Shown: one piece after another, positions 51,611 to 59,987 of the stretch
Layout: each line of letters opens with the position of its first letter
Numbering within the stretch: the stretch's first letter is position 1
NCBI GenBank assembly: GCA_014138725.1
Contig: JACJID010000001.1
Location: 248,001-312,000, forward strand
Length of the DNA stretch: 64,000 nucleotides
Direction: 5' to 3'
Source of the DNA: Kutzneria viridogrisea
GTDB lineage: Bacteria > Actinomycetota > Actinomycetes > Mycobacteriales > Pseudonocardiaceae
The notes under the pieces: generated by a model
Seen by the model: only the letters and a program-made list of their open reading frames with translations
What the model was told of the DNA's origin: nothing
Databases searched by the model: none
Program-made: the position numbers and the translations under genes

Positions 51611-52744
51611 CTAGTCCAGGGCGAGCGGCAGCGTCCGCAGGACGTGGTTCCCGTGCCGCCCGTTGAGCGGCACCAGGTCACCGGCCAGCCCGCGCAGCAC
51701 CCGGTCCAGGCGGCGCGGCGCGTGCTTGAGCTGGAAGCCGATCCGCACCCCGGTGCTCGCCTCGACGGTGCCGCCGGGCGTGCGGCCCAGCCGGAACGAG
51801 GTGCAGGTGAACTCGCTGCCCGGCACCAGCTCGCCCAGCAGCTCCACGGCGGCCCGGTTGCCCGCGGGCGCGAAGCAGGCCTGGTGCAGTCGGCCGATCG
51901 ACCAGGTGCGCCAGCTCTGCTCCACCTTGACCTCGGGGCGTGACCCCGGTGTGGCACCGGCGAAGGCACGCGGGTCGGTGCCCAGCGCCACGAGCAGGTC
52001 CTGGCGCAGTTCGGGTTCGTCCAGCACGGCACCGGCCTGTCCCGCCTCCGCCAGGCGGCCGACGAGCCCCAGCGCGGCGCTCGCGGCGGCCCGTTCGGCC
52101 CCGGTCGTGCCGCCGCCCCTGGCCAGGGTGGCGCCCGGGGCGTCGGCGGGCCGGTAGCGCAGGGCCAGCCAGTGGATCCGCACGGGCTCAACGGGTCCCG
52201 GCCCGACAGCGGTCGGTGCGGGCGCCGCCCACACCACCAGTTGCGCGCCCGCCAACGGGATGTCCGCACGGCTGTGCGCCGCTCGCAGCGCCTCGATCAG
52301 CGCCGGTGTGTCGGGCTCGGATAGCAGGCGCACCACCGTGATCCAGCTGTCGTCCACGCGTGCCACGCCCACCCGGTTGCCCGCCCGGTCGACGTGCCGG
52401 TGCACCGTCAGCCCCGGCAGCACGGCGGCGATCGGATCCTGTTGCGGGGCAAGGCGCCGGACCGCACGCTGTGCGCCCGCGTGGCCCAGCCGCACGAGCA
52501 GCCACTGGTACAGGCACAGCCCGCTGCTGCGCACCGAGGTCAGCGCCACCGCCAGCACGGCCAGCACGATCACGGCGATTCCCGTTGGGCCCAGCGGTAT
52601 CGCGGTCGCCAGCACGGCCAGCGCCGCGACCTGCCACACCGCGACCTGGCCCGCGCCGACCGGTCGCAGCCAGCCCGCTTTGACCGTTCTGCGTCGAGTG
52701 CCAACCTTGCGGAACTGGACCGTGCTCTCCACTGCTGAACTCAT
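51611..52744 (-). CDS. eccE: EccE: type VII secretion membrane protein
   Basis: About 377 aa from ATG 52744, preceded by GGCAGGAGCGCG. Two membrane helices at about 30-72 (QVAVWQVAALAVLATAIPLG and GIAVIVLAVLAVALTSV). A soluble domain follows with RVGVARVDDSWITVVRLL, IHWLALRYRPAD and the end NHVLRTLPLALD, the typical EccE layout. EccE borders the membrane complex. Divergent from eccB across a nested inverted repeat. Confidence 0.88.
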   Translation of the reverse strand: MSSAVESTVQFRKVGTRRRTVKAGWLRPVGAGQVAVWQVAALAVLATAIPLGPTGIAVIVLAVLAVALTSVRSSGLCLYQWLLVRLGHAGAQRAVRRLAPQQDPIAAVLPGLTVHRHVDRAGNRVGVARVDDSWITVVRLLSEPDTPALIEALRAAHSRADIPLAGAQLVVWAAPAPTAVGPGPVEPVRIHWLALRYRPADAPGATLARGGGTTGAERAAASAALGLVGRLAEAGQAGAVLDEPELRQDLLVALGTDPRAFAGATPGSRPEVKVEQSWRTWSIGRLHQACFAPAGNRAAVELLGELVPGSEFTCTSFRLGRTPGGTVEASTGVRIGFQLKHAPRRLDRVLRGLAGDLVPLNGRHGNHVLRTLPLALD

Positions 52745-52772
52745 CGCGCTCCTGCCCCCGCGGGCGCCAACC

Positions 52773-52813
52773 TTGCCCGAAATTACCCAGCAAACCCCTG
52801 GGCCACAGGGCAA
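52773..52813. promoter_or_regulatory. Nested inverted repeat between eccE and eccB
   Basis: TTGCCC (52773-52778) pairs with GGGCAA (52808-52813). Inside it, CCCAG (52786-52790) pairs with CTGGG (52798-52802). The centres nearly coincide. It lies between the divergent eccE and eccB starts and so could be an operator for both, perhaps for the NarL-type regulator. No further support. Confidence 0.45.
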
Positions 52814-52858
52814 GCATAGGTATGCTCGGGCGACGCCGTACAGAGGGCATGGGGGCCT

Positions 52859-54229
52859 GTGTTGTGGACTCAGCGTGATCAGATCCAGGCGTACCAGTTC
52901 CTGCGCCGAAGGCTGGTCTCCGCTTTGGTGTCCGCCGACGCCAATTCGCCGGTCTCACCGAGCAGGCGGCTGGTCGCGGGCGTCGCCGTCGGGGTCGGGG
53001 TCGCCCTGCTGGTGACCGCGGGCTTCGGCGTGGCCGGGGTGCTCAGCCCCACCGGGGACGCCGACTGGAAGCAGGGCGGCCAGGTGCTGGTGGAGAAGGA
53101 GACCGGCGCCCGCTTCGTGCTCGGCCAGGACGGCCTGCTGCACCCGGTGCTCAACTACGCCTCGGCCCGCTTGCTGGCCGGTGGCAACGGGGACAAGACC
53201 ACCACCGTTCCCGCGTCCACCCTGGCCGGTGCCGCCCGCGGGCACGCGCTGGGCATCGCCGGTGCGCCCGACTCGCTGCCCGCCGCCGACCACCTGCTGC
53301 CGCCCGCGCTCACCAGCTGCTCGTGGAGCTCGCCCGACGCGCCCACCGCCGCCGAGCCGGTGTCCACCGTGCTGCTCGGCGTCTCCGGCGGCGGGCGCCC
53401 GCTCGCCCCCGGCCAGGGCCTGCTGGTGCGGTCCCGCTCCGGGGACCGGTACCTGATCGCCTCCGGGCGACGCTACCGGCTGCCCGAGGACGCCGCCCTG
53501 ACCGCGCTCGGCTACGACGGCCTGCCCGTGCTGCCAGTGGCCGGGACCTGGGTCGACACCGTGCCCGCCGGGCAGGACCTCGGCCTGGTGTCCGTGCCCG
53601 ACAGCGGGGCCAGCGGCCCCACCGTTGGCGGCAGGTCCACCCGGGTCGGTCAGGTGCTCTCCGCCGACAACGGGGTCTTCTACCTGGTGCGCAAGGACTC
53701 CCTGGCCACCATCACCCAGACCGAGGCCCGGCTCGTCGTCGGCAACCCCGCCAACACCGGCACCCGGACCGTTCCCGTGTCCACCGCCGACATCGCCGCC
53801 GTGCCCAGGGCCCAGACGTCCACTGTGGACGAAAACGCCGGTGGCTACCCGCGCCGCGTGCCCGCCGTCGACCCCGCCTCCACCGGCCGCGTCGCGCTGT
53901 GCGCCGCGGGCGGCCAGATCACCCTCGGCCCCGCTGTGCCCCTGCCCGCCGGGGCGCGCACCATGCCCGTGCCCGGTCGCACCGATGACCGTGTCGCCAA
54001 CGAGGTCTACGTGCCGCCCGGTTCCGGTGCGCTCGTCAACGACGGCGCCGCCGTCTACCTCGTCACCGACACCGGCACCAAGTACCCCGTGTCCGGTGCG
54101 GACGCCGTCAAGGCCCTTGGCTACGGCTCCGTGTCGCGGCAGGGCGTGTCGACCAGCCTGTTGTCACTGCTGCCCACCGGGCCCGCCCTGGATCCGCGTG
54201 CCGCACAGAGGAGCACCGATGGCGGATGA
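52859..54229 (+). CDS. eccB: EccB: type VII secretion periplasmic/membrane protein
   Basis: 456 aa. The EccB start motif LWTQRDQIQAYQFLRRRLVSAL is followed by one membrane helix (about 38-62) and a large outer domain with repeats (GQVLVEKETGARFVLGQDGLLHPVLNYASARLL). Conserved Cys residues lie at C154 (TSCSW) and in ALCAAGG near 345, which pair in the family. TTG 52862 is an equally likely start. EccB forms the periplasmic part of the complex. It overlaps the response-regulator gene by 11 nt. Confidence 0.93.
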   Translation: MLWTQRDQIQAYQFLRRRLVSALVSADANSPVSPSRRLVAGVAVGVGVALLVTAGFGVAGVLSPTGDADWKQGGQVLVEKETGARFVLGQDGLLHPVLNYASARLLAGGNGDKTTTVPASTLAGAARGHALGIAGAPDSLPAADHLLPPALTSCSWSSPDAPTAAEPVSTVLLGVSGGGRPLAPGQGLLVRSRSGDRYLIASGRRYRLPEDAALTALGYDGLPVLPVAGTWVDTVPAGQDLGLVSVPDSGASGPTVGGRSTRVGQVLSADNGVFYLVRKDSLATITQTEARLVVGNPANTGTRTVPVSTADIAAVPRAQTSTVDENAGGYPRRVPAVDPASTGRVALCAAGGQITLGPAVPLPAGARTMPVPGRTDDRVANEVYVPPGSGALVNDGAAVYLVTDTGTKYPVSGADAVKALGYGSVSRQGVSTSLLSLLPTGPALDPRAAQRSTDGG

Positions 54230-54875
54230 GATCGAACCGATCCCGGTCGGTGTGATCGAGGACCACCCCCTGTACCGGGCCGCCGTCGCCCGGGTCCTCG
54301 AGGACGCGCCCGACATCGAACTCGGTGTTGTCGCCGACTCCGTGGCCCGCTTCGCCGCCGGCCGGCAACCCGCCGGTGGCGTCGTCGTACTCGACCTGAA
54401 GCTGCGCGGTGTCCGTGACGCCGCCGCCGTGATGGAGGTCGTCGGCATGGGCCACAAGGTGCTCGTCGTCTCCGCCCACGCCGGTCAGGCCGAGGTGCTC
54501 GGCGCCATCTCCGCCGGTGCCCGTGGCTACCTGTCCAAGGACGCCGACGGCGCCGAGATCCTGCGCGCCATCCGCGAGATCGCCGTCGGCAACAGCTACG
54601 TCTCACCCACCCTCGCCGCCTTCGTGCTCAACTCCTCCCGCCAGCGCAACACCGGCCCCAAACTCGCACTGTCCAAACAGGAACAACAGGTCCTGTCCCT
54701 GCTCGCCGCCGGTGAACGCGACCAGGACATCGCCGACGCCATGAACATCACCGTGCGCACCGTCCGCTCCTACCTGGACCGCATCCGCGACAAGACCGGC
54801 CGTCGCCGCAGGCCCGACCTGACCCGGCTCGCCATCGAACAGGGCATCGCCCACGAGGGCGGCCTGCGCGACTAG
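54219..54875 (+). CDS. NarL/LuxR-type response regulator of the type VII locus
   Basis: 218 aa from ATG 54219 (AGAGGAG upstream). The receiver has acidic E/D (GVIEDHPLYR), phospho-acceptor D near 58 (VVVLDLKLRG) and K in YLSKDADG. A LuxR helix-turn-helix follows (LSKQEQQVLSLLAAGERDQDIADAMNITVRTVRSYLDRI). It overlaps eccB, so secretion genes and regulator are coupled. The probable kinase is the orphan NarL-type kinase at 31503. Confidence 0.9.
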   Translation: MADEIEPIPVGVIEDHPLYRAAVARVLEDAPDIELGVVADSVARFAAGRQPAGGVVVLDLKLRGVRDAAAVMEVVGMGHKVLVVSAHAGQAEVLGAISAGARGYLSKDADGAEILRAIREIAVGNSYVSPTLAAFVLNSSRQRNTGPKLALSKQEQQVLSLLAAGERDQDIADAMNITVRTVRSYLDRIRDKTGRRRRPDLTRLAIEQGIAHEGGLRD

Positions 54876-55001
54876 GGCTCGCACTGCTGGGGTAATGACC
54901 AGGTGAAGGCGGAGTTCGGTGTGCTGGACGCATTGTTCACCGATTTCGGTCAGGTCGGCCCGTTACCGCTACGCTGGCTGGTCAGTACTTTGAGGCATAG
55001 C

Positions 55002-56114
55002 CTAGCCCGATCCCCGTCTGAGCCAGTTCGGTGGTGTGAATTCCGGCCTTCCGTTGGTGATTCGTACTGTCCAGCCGCTGTGGTGGATGAGTCTGTGGTG
55101 CATTCCGCAGAGCAGCACCAGGTTGGTCAGTGCGGTGTCTCCGCCGTTGGCCCAGTGGGTGATGTGGTGTGCGTGGCAGGTGCTGGGGCGTCTTCTGCAT
55201 CCTGGGAATGCGCAGTGTTTGTCCCTGACGATCAGTGCTCGTCGGAGGTGCGGTGGCACGGTGTAGCTGATGCGGCCGATGTCGAGTGGTTCGGAGTTGC
55301 TGCCCAGTACTACTGGGATCACATTCGCGTCACAGGCCAGTCGGCGGACCGCTGATGGGGCGAGTTCGGTGCTGCCGAGCCCGTTCTGGAGTGTTGTCAG
55401 CGGAATCGTCACCGCGATGTGGGGGCGTTCCCCACCCTCCGTCGGCGTGGAGCTGGTTTCCAGTAGTTCCGCGAACGCGTCTCCTTGCCGTTCCGTGAGG
55501 CTGCGTGTGTCGTGGGCGTCGTGTGGTTTCGCCAGCGGGCTGAGGATGGCTCCCAGCAGTGCGCCGGTCTCCGCGTCCAGGCACCCCTGGAACCGCACTG
55601 ACCCGTCCCGCCGTGTGTCGTAGCGGAATTCTCGTCGGGGATGGGCGAGTTCGTCCTCGCTGGGTAGCGCCCCGTCGGGGTCCAGCCGGTTGACGATCTC
55701 CCGGCCCAGCGGCACCAGGTTGGAGGCGTCCAGGTGTTGGGCCGCCTCTGCCAGGATCTCCACGGCGTGCCCGCGCTCGGTCTGATCCACGTGTGGCGGC
55801 AACTCCCGCAGCACCCGGTCAATCACCGAAAGTTGTTCAGGCTCAAGCGGAACCGGCACCGAAACAGCCGCATGCACAATCCTCTGCTTCGCCTCCCGCT
55901 TGCTGACAAGCAGAACACTCCGCAGCAGTTCACTCAAGCTCGGATATCCCACCCGTTCCGCCACACCCCGCGCATCCGCCTCCGCAACCAACCCCAACAC
56001 CTTCGCATAGGCTTGCCGCAGAACTACTTCCGCGTCCTGCAACTGGCCCAACAGCTCCGCGTCACCCAACCGCCACAACCCTGCGGCAGGCTGTTTTTCC
56101 ACGAATGCTGTCAT
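55002..56114 (-). CDS. 13E12-family protein: DUF222 with HNH endonuclease domain
   Basis: 370 aa. The DUF222 region covers about 1-280 and the HNH domain about 300-350 (LIVRDKHCAFPGCRR, CHAHHITHWANGGDTALTNLVLLCGMHHRLIH). Cys and His metal ligands are present. This is the multi-copy actinobacterial 13E12 repeat family, probably a mobile or selfish nuclease with unknown biology. Codon use is visibly less GC-rich than its neighbours (many T/A third positions), suggesting horizontal origin. It ends 97 nt before the tandem-repeat region. Confidence 0.88.
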   Translation of the reverse strand: MTAFVEKQPAAGLWRLGDAELLGQLQDAEVVLRQAYAKVLGLVAEADARGVAERVGYPSLSELLRSVLLVSKREAKQRIVHAAVSVPVPLEPEQLSVIDRVLRELPPHVDQTERGHAVEILAEAAQHLDASNLVPLGREIVNRLDPDGALPSEDELAHPRREFRYDTRRDGSVRFQGCLDAETGALLGAILSPLAKPHDAHDTRSLTERQGDAFAELLETSSTPTEGGERPHIAVTIPLTTLQNGLGSTELAPSAVRRLACDANVIPVVLGSNSEPLDIGRISYTVPPHLRRALIVRDKHCAFPGCRRRPSTCHAHHITHWANGGDTALTNLVLLCGMHHRLIHHSGWTVRITNGRPEFTPPNWLRRGSG

Positions 56115-56211
56115 ACCAACAATTCTACTCCACTATTCGTACCAAAGCCGTTGCCCACCAATGGCTACCCATGTGGGTGACCACGCCCAAAGCCCAAGCC
56201 GGGCCAGTCAG

Positions 56212-56526
56212 CGAAACTTGCCCACCGGAGCCCGGGACTCACCCTCCCCACAACGGGACTCACGCTCTAGTCAGCGGGACTCGCCCACCTCAGCCCGGGA
56301 CTCGCGCTCCCCACAACGGGACTCGCCCTCCGGTCGGCGAGACACGCCGCTCCGCCGCCGACATGCCGCCCCGGACACGCCCAACACGCCACCCTGGACA
56401 CGCCGACACGCCACCCCGGAACGCCGAACACGCGGTATCGGAACGTCCAACACACCGTCCCGGAACGTCCGACACACCGCACCTTAACCGCCAACACACC
56501 ACCCCGCACCGTCCGACACGCACCGC
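56212..56526. repeat. Array of about 15 degenerate 21/22-bp tandem repeats (first array)
   Basis: Units at 56212, 56233, 56254, 56275, 56296 and 56317 are each 21 bp and mostly begin CGGGACTC (GGGACTCGCGCTCCCCACAA type). They then change to 22-bp units at about 56373, 56395, 56417, 56439, 56461, 56483 and 56505 of the type CGGAACGCCGAACACACC. There are no spacers, so this is not a CRISPR array. The stretch lies between the HNH gene and DUF427 with no supported gene. Confidence 0.85.
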
Positions 56527-56579
56527 AACTCCCGCCTACTGCGCACCACCAACCCCCGCACACCGCCCACCAATCCGGG

Positions 56580-56690
56580 GTTGGTTTTGTGTGGGTAGCG
56601 GCGGCCTTACGCTGGCTGGCGAAATCGGGGCGTCCTCCACGCCCGACTACCCCGATTACGGCCGCCGCGAGGGGCCCGCACCAAACCAAC
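56580..56690. repeat. Foldback (imperfect palindrome) between the two repeat arrays
   Basis: The left arm 56580-56606 (GTTGGTTTTGTGTGGG...GCGGCGGCC) pairs imperfectly with 56660-56690 (GGCCGCCGCG...CACCAAACCAAC). An inner perfect 8-bp pair is AATCGGGG (56623-56630) with CCCCGATT (56650-56657). It may be a structured RNA or a small mobile element. Confidence 0.65.
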
Positions 56691-56749
56691 CCGCGTCACC
56701 AGCCCGGCAGCACCCCGCACGCCACCCACTCACGACAAGCCCCGCACAC

Positions 56750-56980
56750 CGGGGCTCACCCACCCCAGCCCGGGGCTCACCCACCGGAGCCCGGGACTCG
56801 CCCTCCTCAGAGCGGGACTCGCGCCCCCCACACCGGGACACACCGCACCAGAAGCCCCAACACGCCGCCCCGGAACGCCGAACACACCGCACCGGAACGT
56901 CCGACACACCACCCCGGACACGCCGACATGCCACCCCGCAACGCCGAACACACCCCCCGGACCGCCCAACACACCCCCAA
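56750..56980. repeat. Second array of 21/22-bp tandem repeats
   Basis: Units of 21 bp at 56750, 56771, 56792, 56813 and 56834, then 22-bp units at 56849, 56871, 56893, 56915, 56937 and 56959, in the same orientation and order of types as the first array. Some units match closely (for example CGGAACGTCCGACACACC occurs in both). It ends just before the DUF427 stop. Confidence 0.85.
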
Positions 56981-56987
56981 CCACCCC

Positions 56988-57761
56988 CTACACCACCTCG
57001 ACCGTCACCTTCCCCGGGTCGAAGCTGATCTTGCCGGCGATTGCGGTGCACTCCACGAACGGCTGCTCGTAGATCCAGGCCACGTCCTCGATCTCCGCGG
57101 TCCGCACGTACGAGGCCGTTCCCTTGTACGGGCACACCGTGGACGTGTCGGTCGGGCTGAGCAGGTCGAGGCGCACGTCCTCGCGGGGCAGGTAGTACCG
57201 GTTGGGCAGGCCGTTCTCGGACAGCACGAGCGGTCGGCCGCTCTCGGCGAGGACCTGGTCCCCGGCGCGGACCACGACCTTGCGGCTGCTGGCGCGGATG
57301 TCCACGCGGGTGAACGGGTCGCGCAGGTGCCCGAAGACCTCCTCGTCCTCGTCGTACCAGTGGTCGAGGGCTGCCCAGTACACCGAGGCGTACCCGCGCA
57401 GCCACTCTGCGGCGGGCAGCGGCTCGCGGTAGGCCCACACGGCGTTCTCGGCGGTGCCCTCGCCCACGGTGATGCTGCGGTACGAGGCGTCGCCCTTGAA
57501 CGGGCAGTGGGTGGACAGGTCGGTGTCGGTGAGCAGCGCGGTGTCCAGGTCCTCCTCGGGCACGTACAGCCGGGGCAGGATGTTGGACTCGTGCACGAGC
57601 ACACCTCGATCGGTGTCGAGCACGGTCCGGTCGGCGAAGACCCCGCGTACCCTGCGGGGGAACGGGGTGGCCAGCAGCTTGTGCGCCGGGCCGTCGATCC
57701 GGTAGTTCGCGGCGCTCGGCGGGTTCGCGGACAGCGGTCCGTTGCCAAGGGTCAAGCTCAT
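56988..57761 (-). CDS. Two-domain DUF427 protein
   Basis: 257 aa with two DUF427 (beta-tent) domains. The first (about 45-115) has LVHESNILPRLYVPEEDL, HCPFKGDASYRSI and AVWAYREPL. The second (about 160-250) has ENGLPNRYYLPREDV, CPYKGTASYVR and VAWIYEQPF. Each keeps the family's CP(F/Y)KG motif. Function unknown; soluble and possibly ligand-binding. A TAGGAGG lies before ATG 57761. Start and stop are clear. Confidence 0.88.
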   Translation of the reverse strand: MSLTLGNGPLSANPPSAANYRIDGPAHKLLATPFPRRVRGVFADRTVLDTDRGVLVHESNILPRLYVPEEDLDTALLTDTDLSTHCPFKGDASYRSITVGEGTAENAVWAYREPLPAAEWLRGYASVYWAALDHWYDEDEEVFGHLRDPFTRVDIRASSRKVVVRAGDQVLAESGRPLVLSENGLPNRYYLPREDVRLDLLSPTDTSTVCPYKGTASYVRTAEIEDVAWIYEQPFVECTAIAGKISFDPGKVTVEVV

Positions 57762-57843
57762 CGTTCGCCTCCTAGGTCCGCTAGGGACAACCCCGGCCGC
57801 TGCCGCGGGTATTCCGCCAACCTCGGTGCGGTGGCCGTGCCGG

Positions 57844-58494
57844 CTACGCCGTCGTGCGCAGCCCGGCGGCGGCGAGTCGGCGGGTGTAGGCGGGTAACCA
57901 CTCGTGCTGGTACACCTCGGCCTGGCCGGGCGCGATCAGCGCCACGAACCGCGCCGCGCTCTCCGGGGCGGCGCCGTCGGTGATCCAGGGCAGCACCTCG
58001 GGCAGCAGGCCCCGTGCCATCAGGTCCTCGCCGTTGCTCCGTTCCACCTGTGCCCAGTCGGCGGTGCTGAACTCGGCCAGGATGATCGGCAGGACCCGCT
58101 GCTCCTCCACGGCCAGGTGGCAGCCCAGCAGGTTGTCCAGGTCGGTGACGGCCTTGCGCGCGGCGTCCTGGTGTCCGGGCAGCTCGGCCAGCCGCGTGCC
58201 GACCTCGGCGGTCAGCTTGTCCAGCCGGTGGTGCTCGGCCTCCAGTTCGCCGAGCACCTCTGCTGCCTCCGCGCACCTCGCCGTCACCAGCGGCCACATC
58301 ACGTGGTCCTCCACCTCGTGGTGGTGCTCCAGGATCCGCACGGTGGTCGACCAGCAGTTGACCAGCGCCTGTGCGCGCGCCGCCGGCGCCTCCCGCTTCC
58401 TGGTCAGCAGCTGCCTCAGCCTGGCCAGGTCCCGCCGGAAGCAGTCGTGCGCCCGCAGGAACAGGCTCAGGTCCCCGGCGGTGATCCGGTCCAT
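57844..58494 (-). CDS. Hemerythrin domain-containing protein
   Basis: About 216 aa from ATG 58494 (GCGGAGG upstream). The four-helix hemerythrin-like bundle has probable di-iron ligands H16, H57-H59, E62, H88/H89, H126 and E130 (LEHHHEVEDHVMW, EAEHHRLDKL, CHLAVEEQRVLP). Such proteins bind O2 or NO or store iron in the cytoplasm. A C-terminal extension of about 65 residues has no recognised domain. Next gene, DUF427, is 83 nt downstream. Confidence 0.87.
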   Translation of the reverse strand: MDRITAGDLSLFLRAHDCFRRDLARLRQLLTRKREAPAARAQALVNCWSTTVRILEHHHEVEDHVMWPLVTARCAEAAEVLGELEAEHHRLDKLTAEVGTRLAELPGHQDAARKAVTDLDNLLGCHLAVEEQRVLPIILAEFSTADWAQVERSNGEDLMARGLLPEVLPWITDGAAPESAARFVALIAPGQAEVYQHEWLPAYTRRLAAAGLRTTA

Positions 58495-58770
58495 GCACAC
58501 CTCCGCGCTCGAAGCTGCGATCATCGCTGAGCGGTGGCGAACCCGCCAATGGGCCGATCGGGCAGCACTGGTGACACAGGGGTGACGACCGCGAGTGAAC
58601 CTGTGCCGACGGCCGGTCGGCAGCACCCCGTTGCCTGACCCGAATGGTGGAGCACCAAAGTTGTGATCGCTGCTTCTTTGGTTGTCGCACAGGAAGAACT
58701 GTTCAGAACTGGTGTTAGCTTCGAGGCAGTCACCGAGCAATCCTCACCGCCTCCTGGGGGAGCGCCTGCG

Positions 58771-59898
58771 ATGCGCGTGCTGATCACCTGCCTGTCCGCA
58801 CACGGACACCTGTTCCCGATGATCTCCACCGGCTGGGCGCTGCGCGCGGCCGGGCACGAGGTGCTGATCGCCACCTGCGGTGGTCTCGCCCCGGTGGAGC
58901 GCACCGGGTTGCCGGGCGTGGACATCGTGCCGGACCTGGACATGGGCCTGCCCGAGGGGGCGGAGGTCGGGCGGGAGCCGACCCCCGACACCCCGGAGGA
59001 CCCCGAGCACCCGTGGGCGCGCTTCTTCGCCTTCATGGCGGAGACGATGATCGAGGGCCTGGTGCGGGTCGTCGAGTCCTGGCGGCCGGACGTGGTGGTG
59101 CACGAGGAGACCCTGCTGATCGGCTCGCTGGCCGCGATCCACGCGGGCATCCCCTCGGTGGCGCACGGCATCGGCCTGGCGCACAACCTGTCCGGGGCCG
59201 AGGCGTTCTTCCGCCCGCAACTGCCCCTGTTCCGCCGCTACGGGGTGCGGGGCCTGCCCGCACCGAGCGCGGTGATCGACGTCAGCCCGCCGAGCATGGG
59301 CTCGGTCCAGGGTGCCTGGCCGATGCGGTACCTGCCGTACAACGGCTCGGGCATGCTGCCTGGCTGGCTGTTCACCCCGCGGGACCGGCCGCGCATCGCC
59401 GTCACGCTGGGCACCTTCACTCCGCACCTGGCCGGTCTCGGCCCGGTGGAACGCGTGGTGGCCGCCGCGGAACAGACCGAGGCCGAGTTCGTGCTAGCCC
59501 TGGACGGGGCGGACATCTCGGCGCTGGGCGAGCTGCCGCCCACCGTGCGCGTCACCGGCTGGGTCCCGCTCAACTCCCTGCTGGCCACCTGTGCCGCGGT
59601 GATCCACCACGGCGGTGCGGGCACCACCATGACCGCCATCGACGCGGGAATCCCGCAGCTCGTGGTGCCGCGGGACGGTGATCAGCCGCTCAACGCCGCC
59701 GCCGTGCACGAGCGCGGGCTGGGTCTGCTCGCCACGCCCGAGGAGGTGGACGCGAAGCTGGTCGACGCCCTGCTGCACGACCCGGATCTGCGCGCCGCCG
59801 CCGGGCAGGTGCGTGCGGAACTGCACGCCATGCCGCTGGCCGCCACCGTGGTTCGGCAGATCGAGCTACTGGTACAGACCAAAACAGTACTTTCGTAG
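58771..59898 (+). CDS. Macrolide-type (GT1) glycosyltransferase
   Basis: 375 aa from ATG 58771, with GGGGGAG upstream. N-terminal acceptor domain MRVLITCLSAHGHLFPMISTGWALRAAGHEVLIAT; C-terminal sugar-nucleotide domain with VIHHGGAGTTMTAIDAGIPQLVVPRDGDQPLNA, the intact HGGxGT signature. Resembles EryCIII/desosaminyltransferase-type enzymes. No polyketide genes nearby, so substrate unknown. Different from the 30257 enzyme in keeping the HGG. Confidence 0.88.
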   Translation: MRVLITCLSAHGHLFPMISTGWALRAAGHEVLIATCGGLAPVERTGLPGVDIVPDLDMGLPEGAEVGREPTPDTPEDPEHPWARFFAFMAETMIEGLVRVVESWRPDVVVHEETLLIGSLAAIHAGIPSVAHGIGLAHNLSGAEAFFRPQLPLFRRYGVRGLPAPSAVIDVSPPSMGSVQGAWPMRYLPYNGSGMLPGWLFTPRDRPRIAVTLGTFTPHLAGLGPVERVVAAAEQTEAEFVLALDGADISALGELPPTVRVTGWVPLNSLLATCAAVIHHGGAGTTMTAIDAGIPQLVVPRDGDQPLNAAAVHERGLGLLATPEEVDAKLVDALLHDPDLRAAAGQVRAELHAMPLAATVVRQIELLVQTKTVLS

Positions 59899-59921
59899 GG
59901 TGGGTTGCCCTCCTCAGGTGG

Positions 59922-59936
59922 TCCTACGTTGTAGGA
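59922..59936. promoter_or_regulatory. Inverted repeat upstream of the S1 protease gene
   Basis: TCCTAC-gtt-GTAGGA lies 52 nt before the protease start, in the promoter region. Possibly an operator. No matching regulator is obvious. Confidence 0.35.
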
Positions 59937-59987
59937 ACGCGCGCGTTCGGTTGCACTCCCTGACTCGCAACAGAACGGAGATGGCCA

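Noticed and set aside
56212-56980. CRISPR array
   Set aside because: Repeats are contiguous without spacers, differ between units and have no Cas genes nearby.
56105-57028. 307-codon plus-strand frame through the repeat arrays
   Set aside because: Made almost wholly of repeat units (Pro/Thr/His/Arg-rich); the frame is open only because the 21/22-bp repeats lack stops. No ribosome site or domain.
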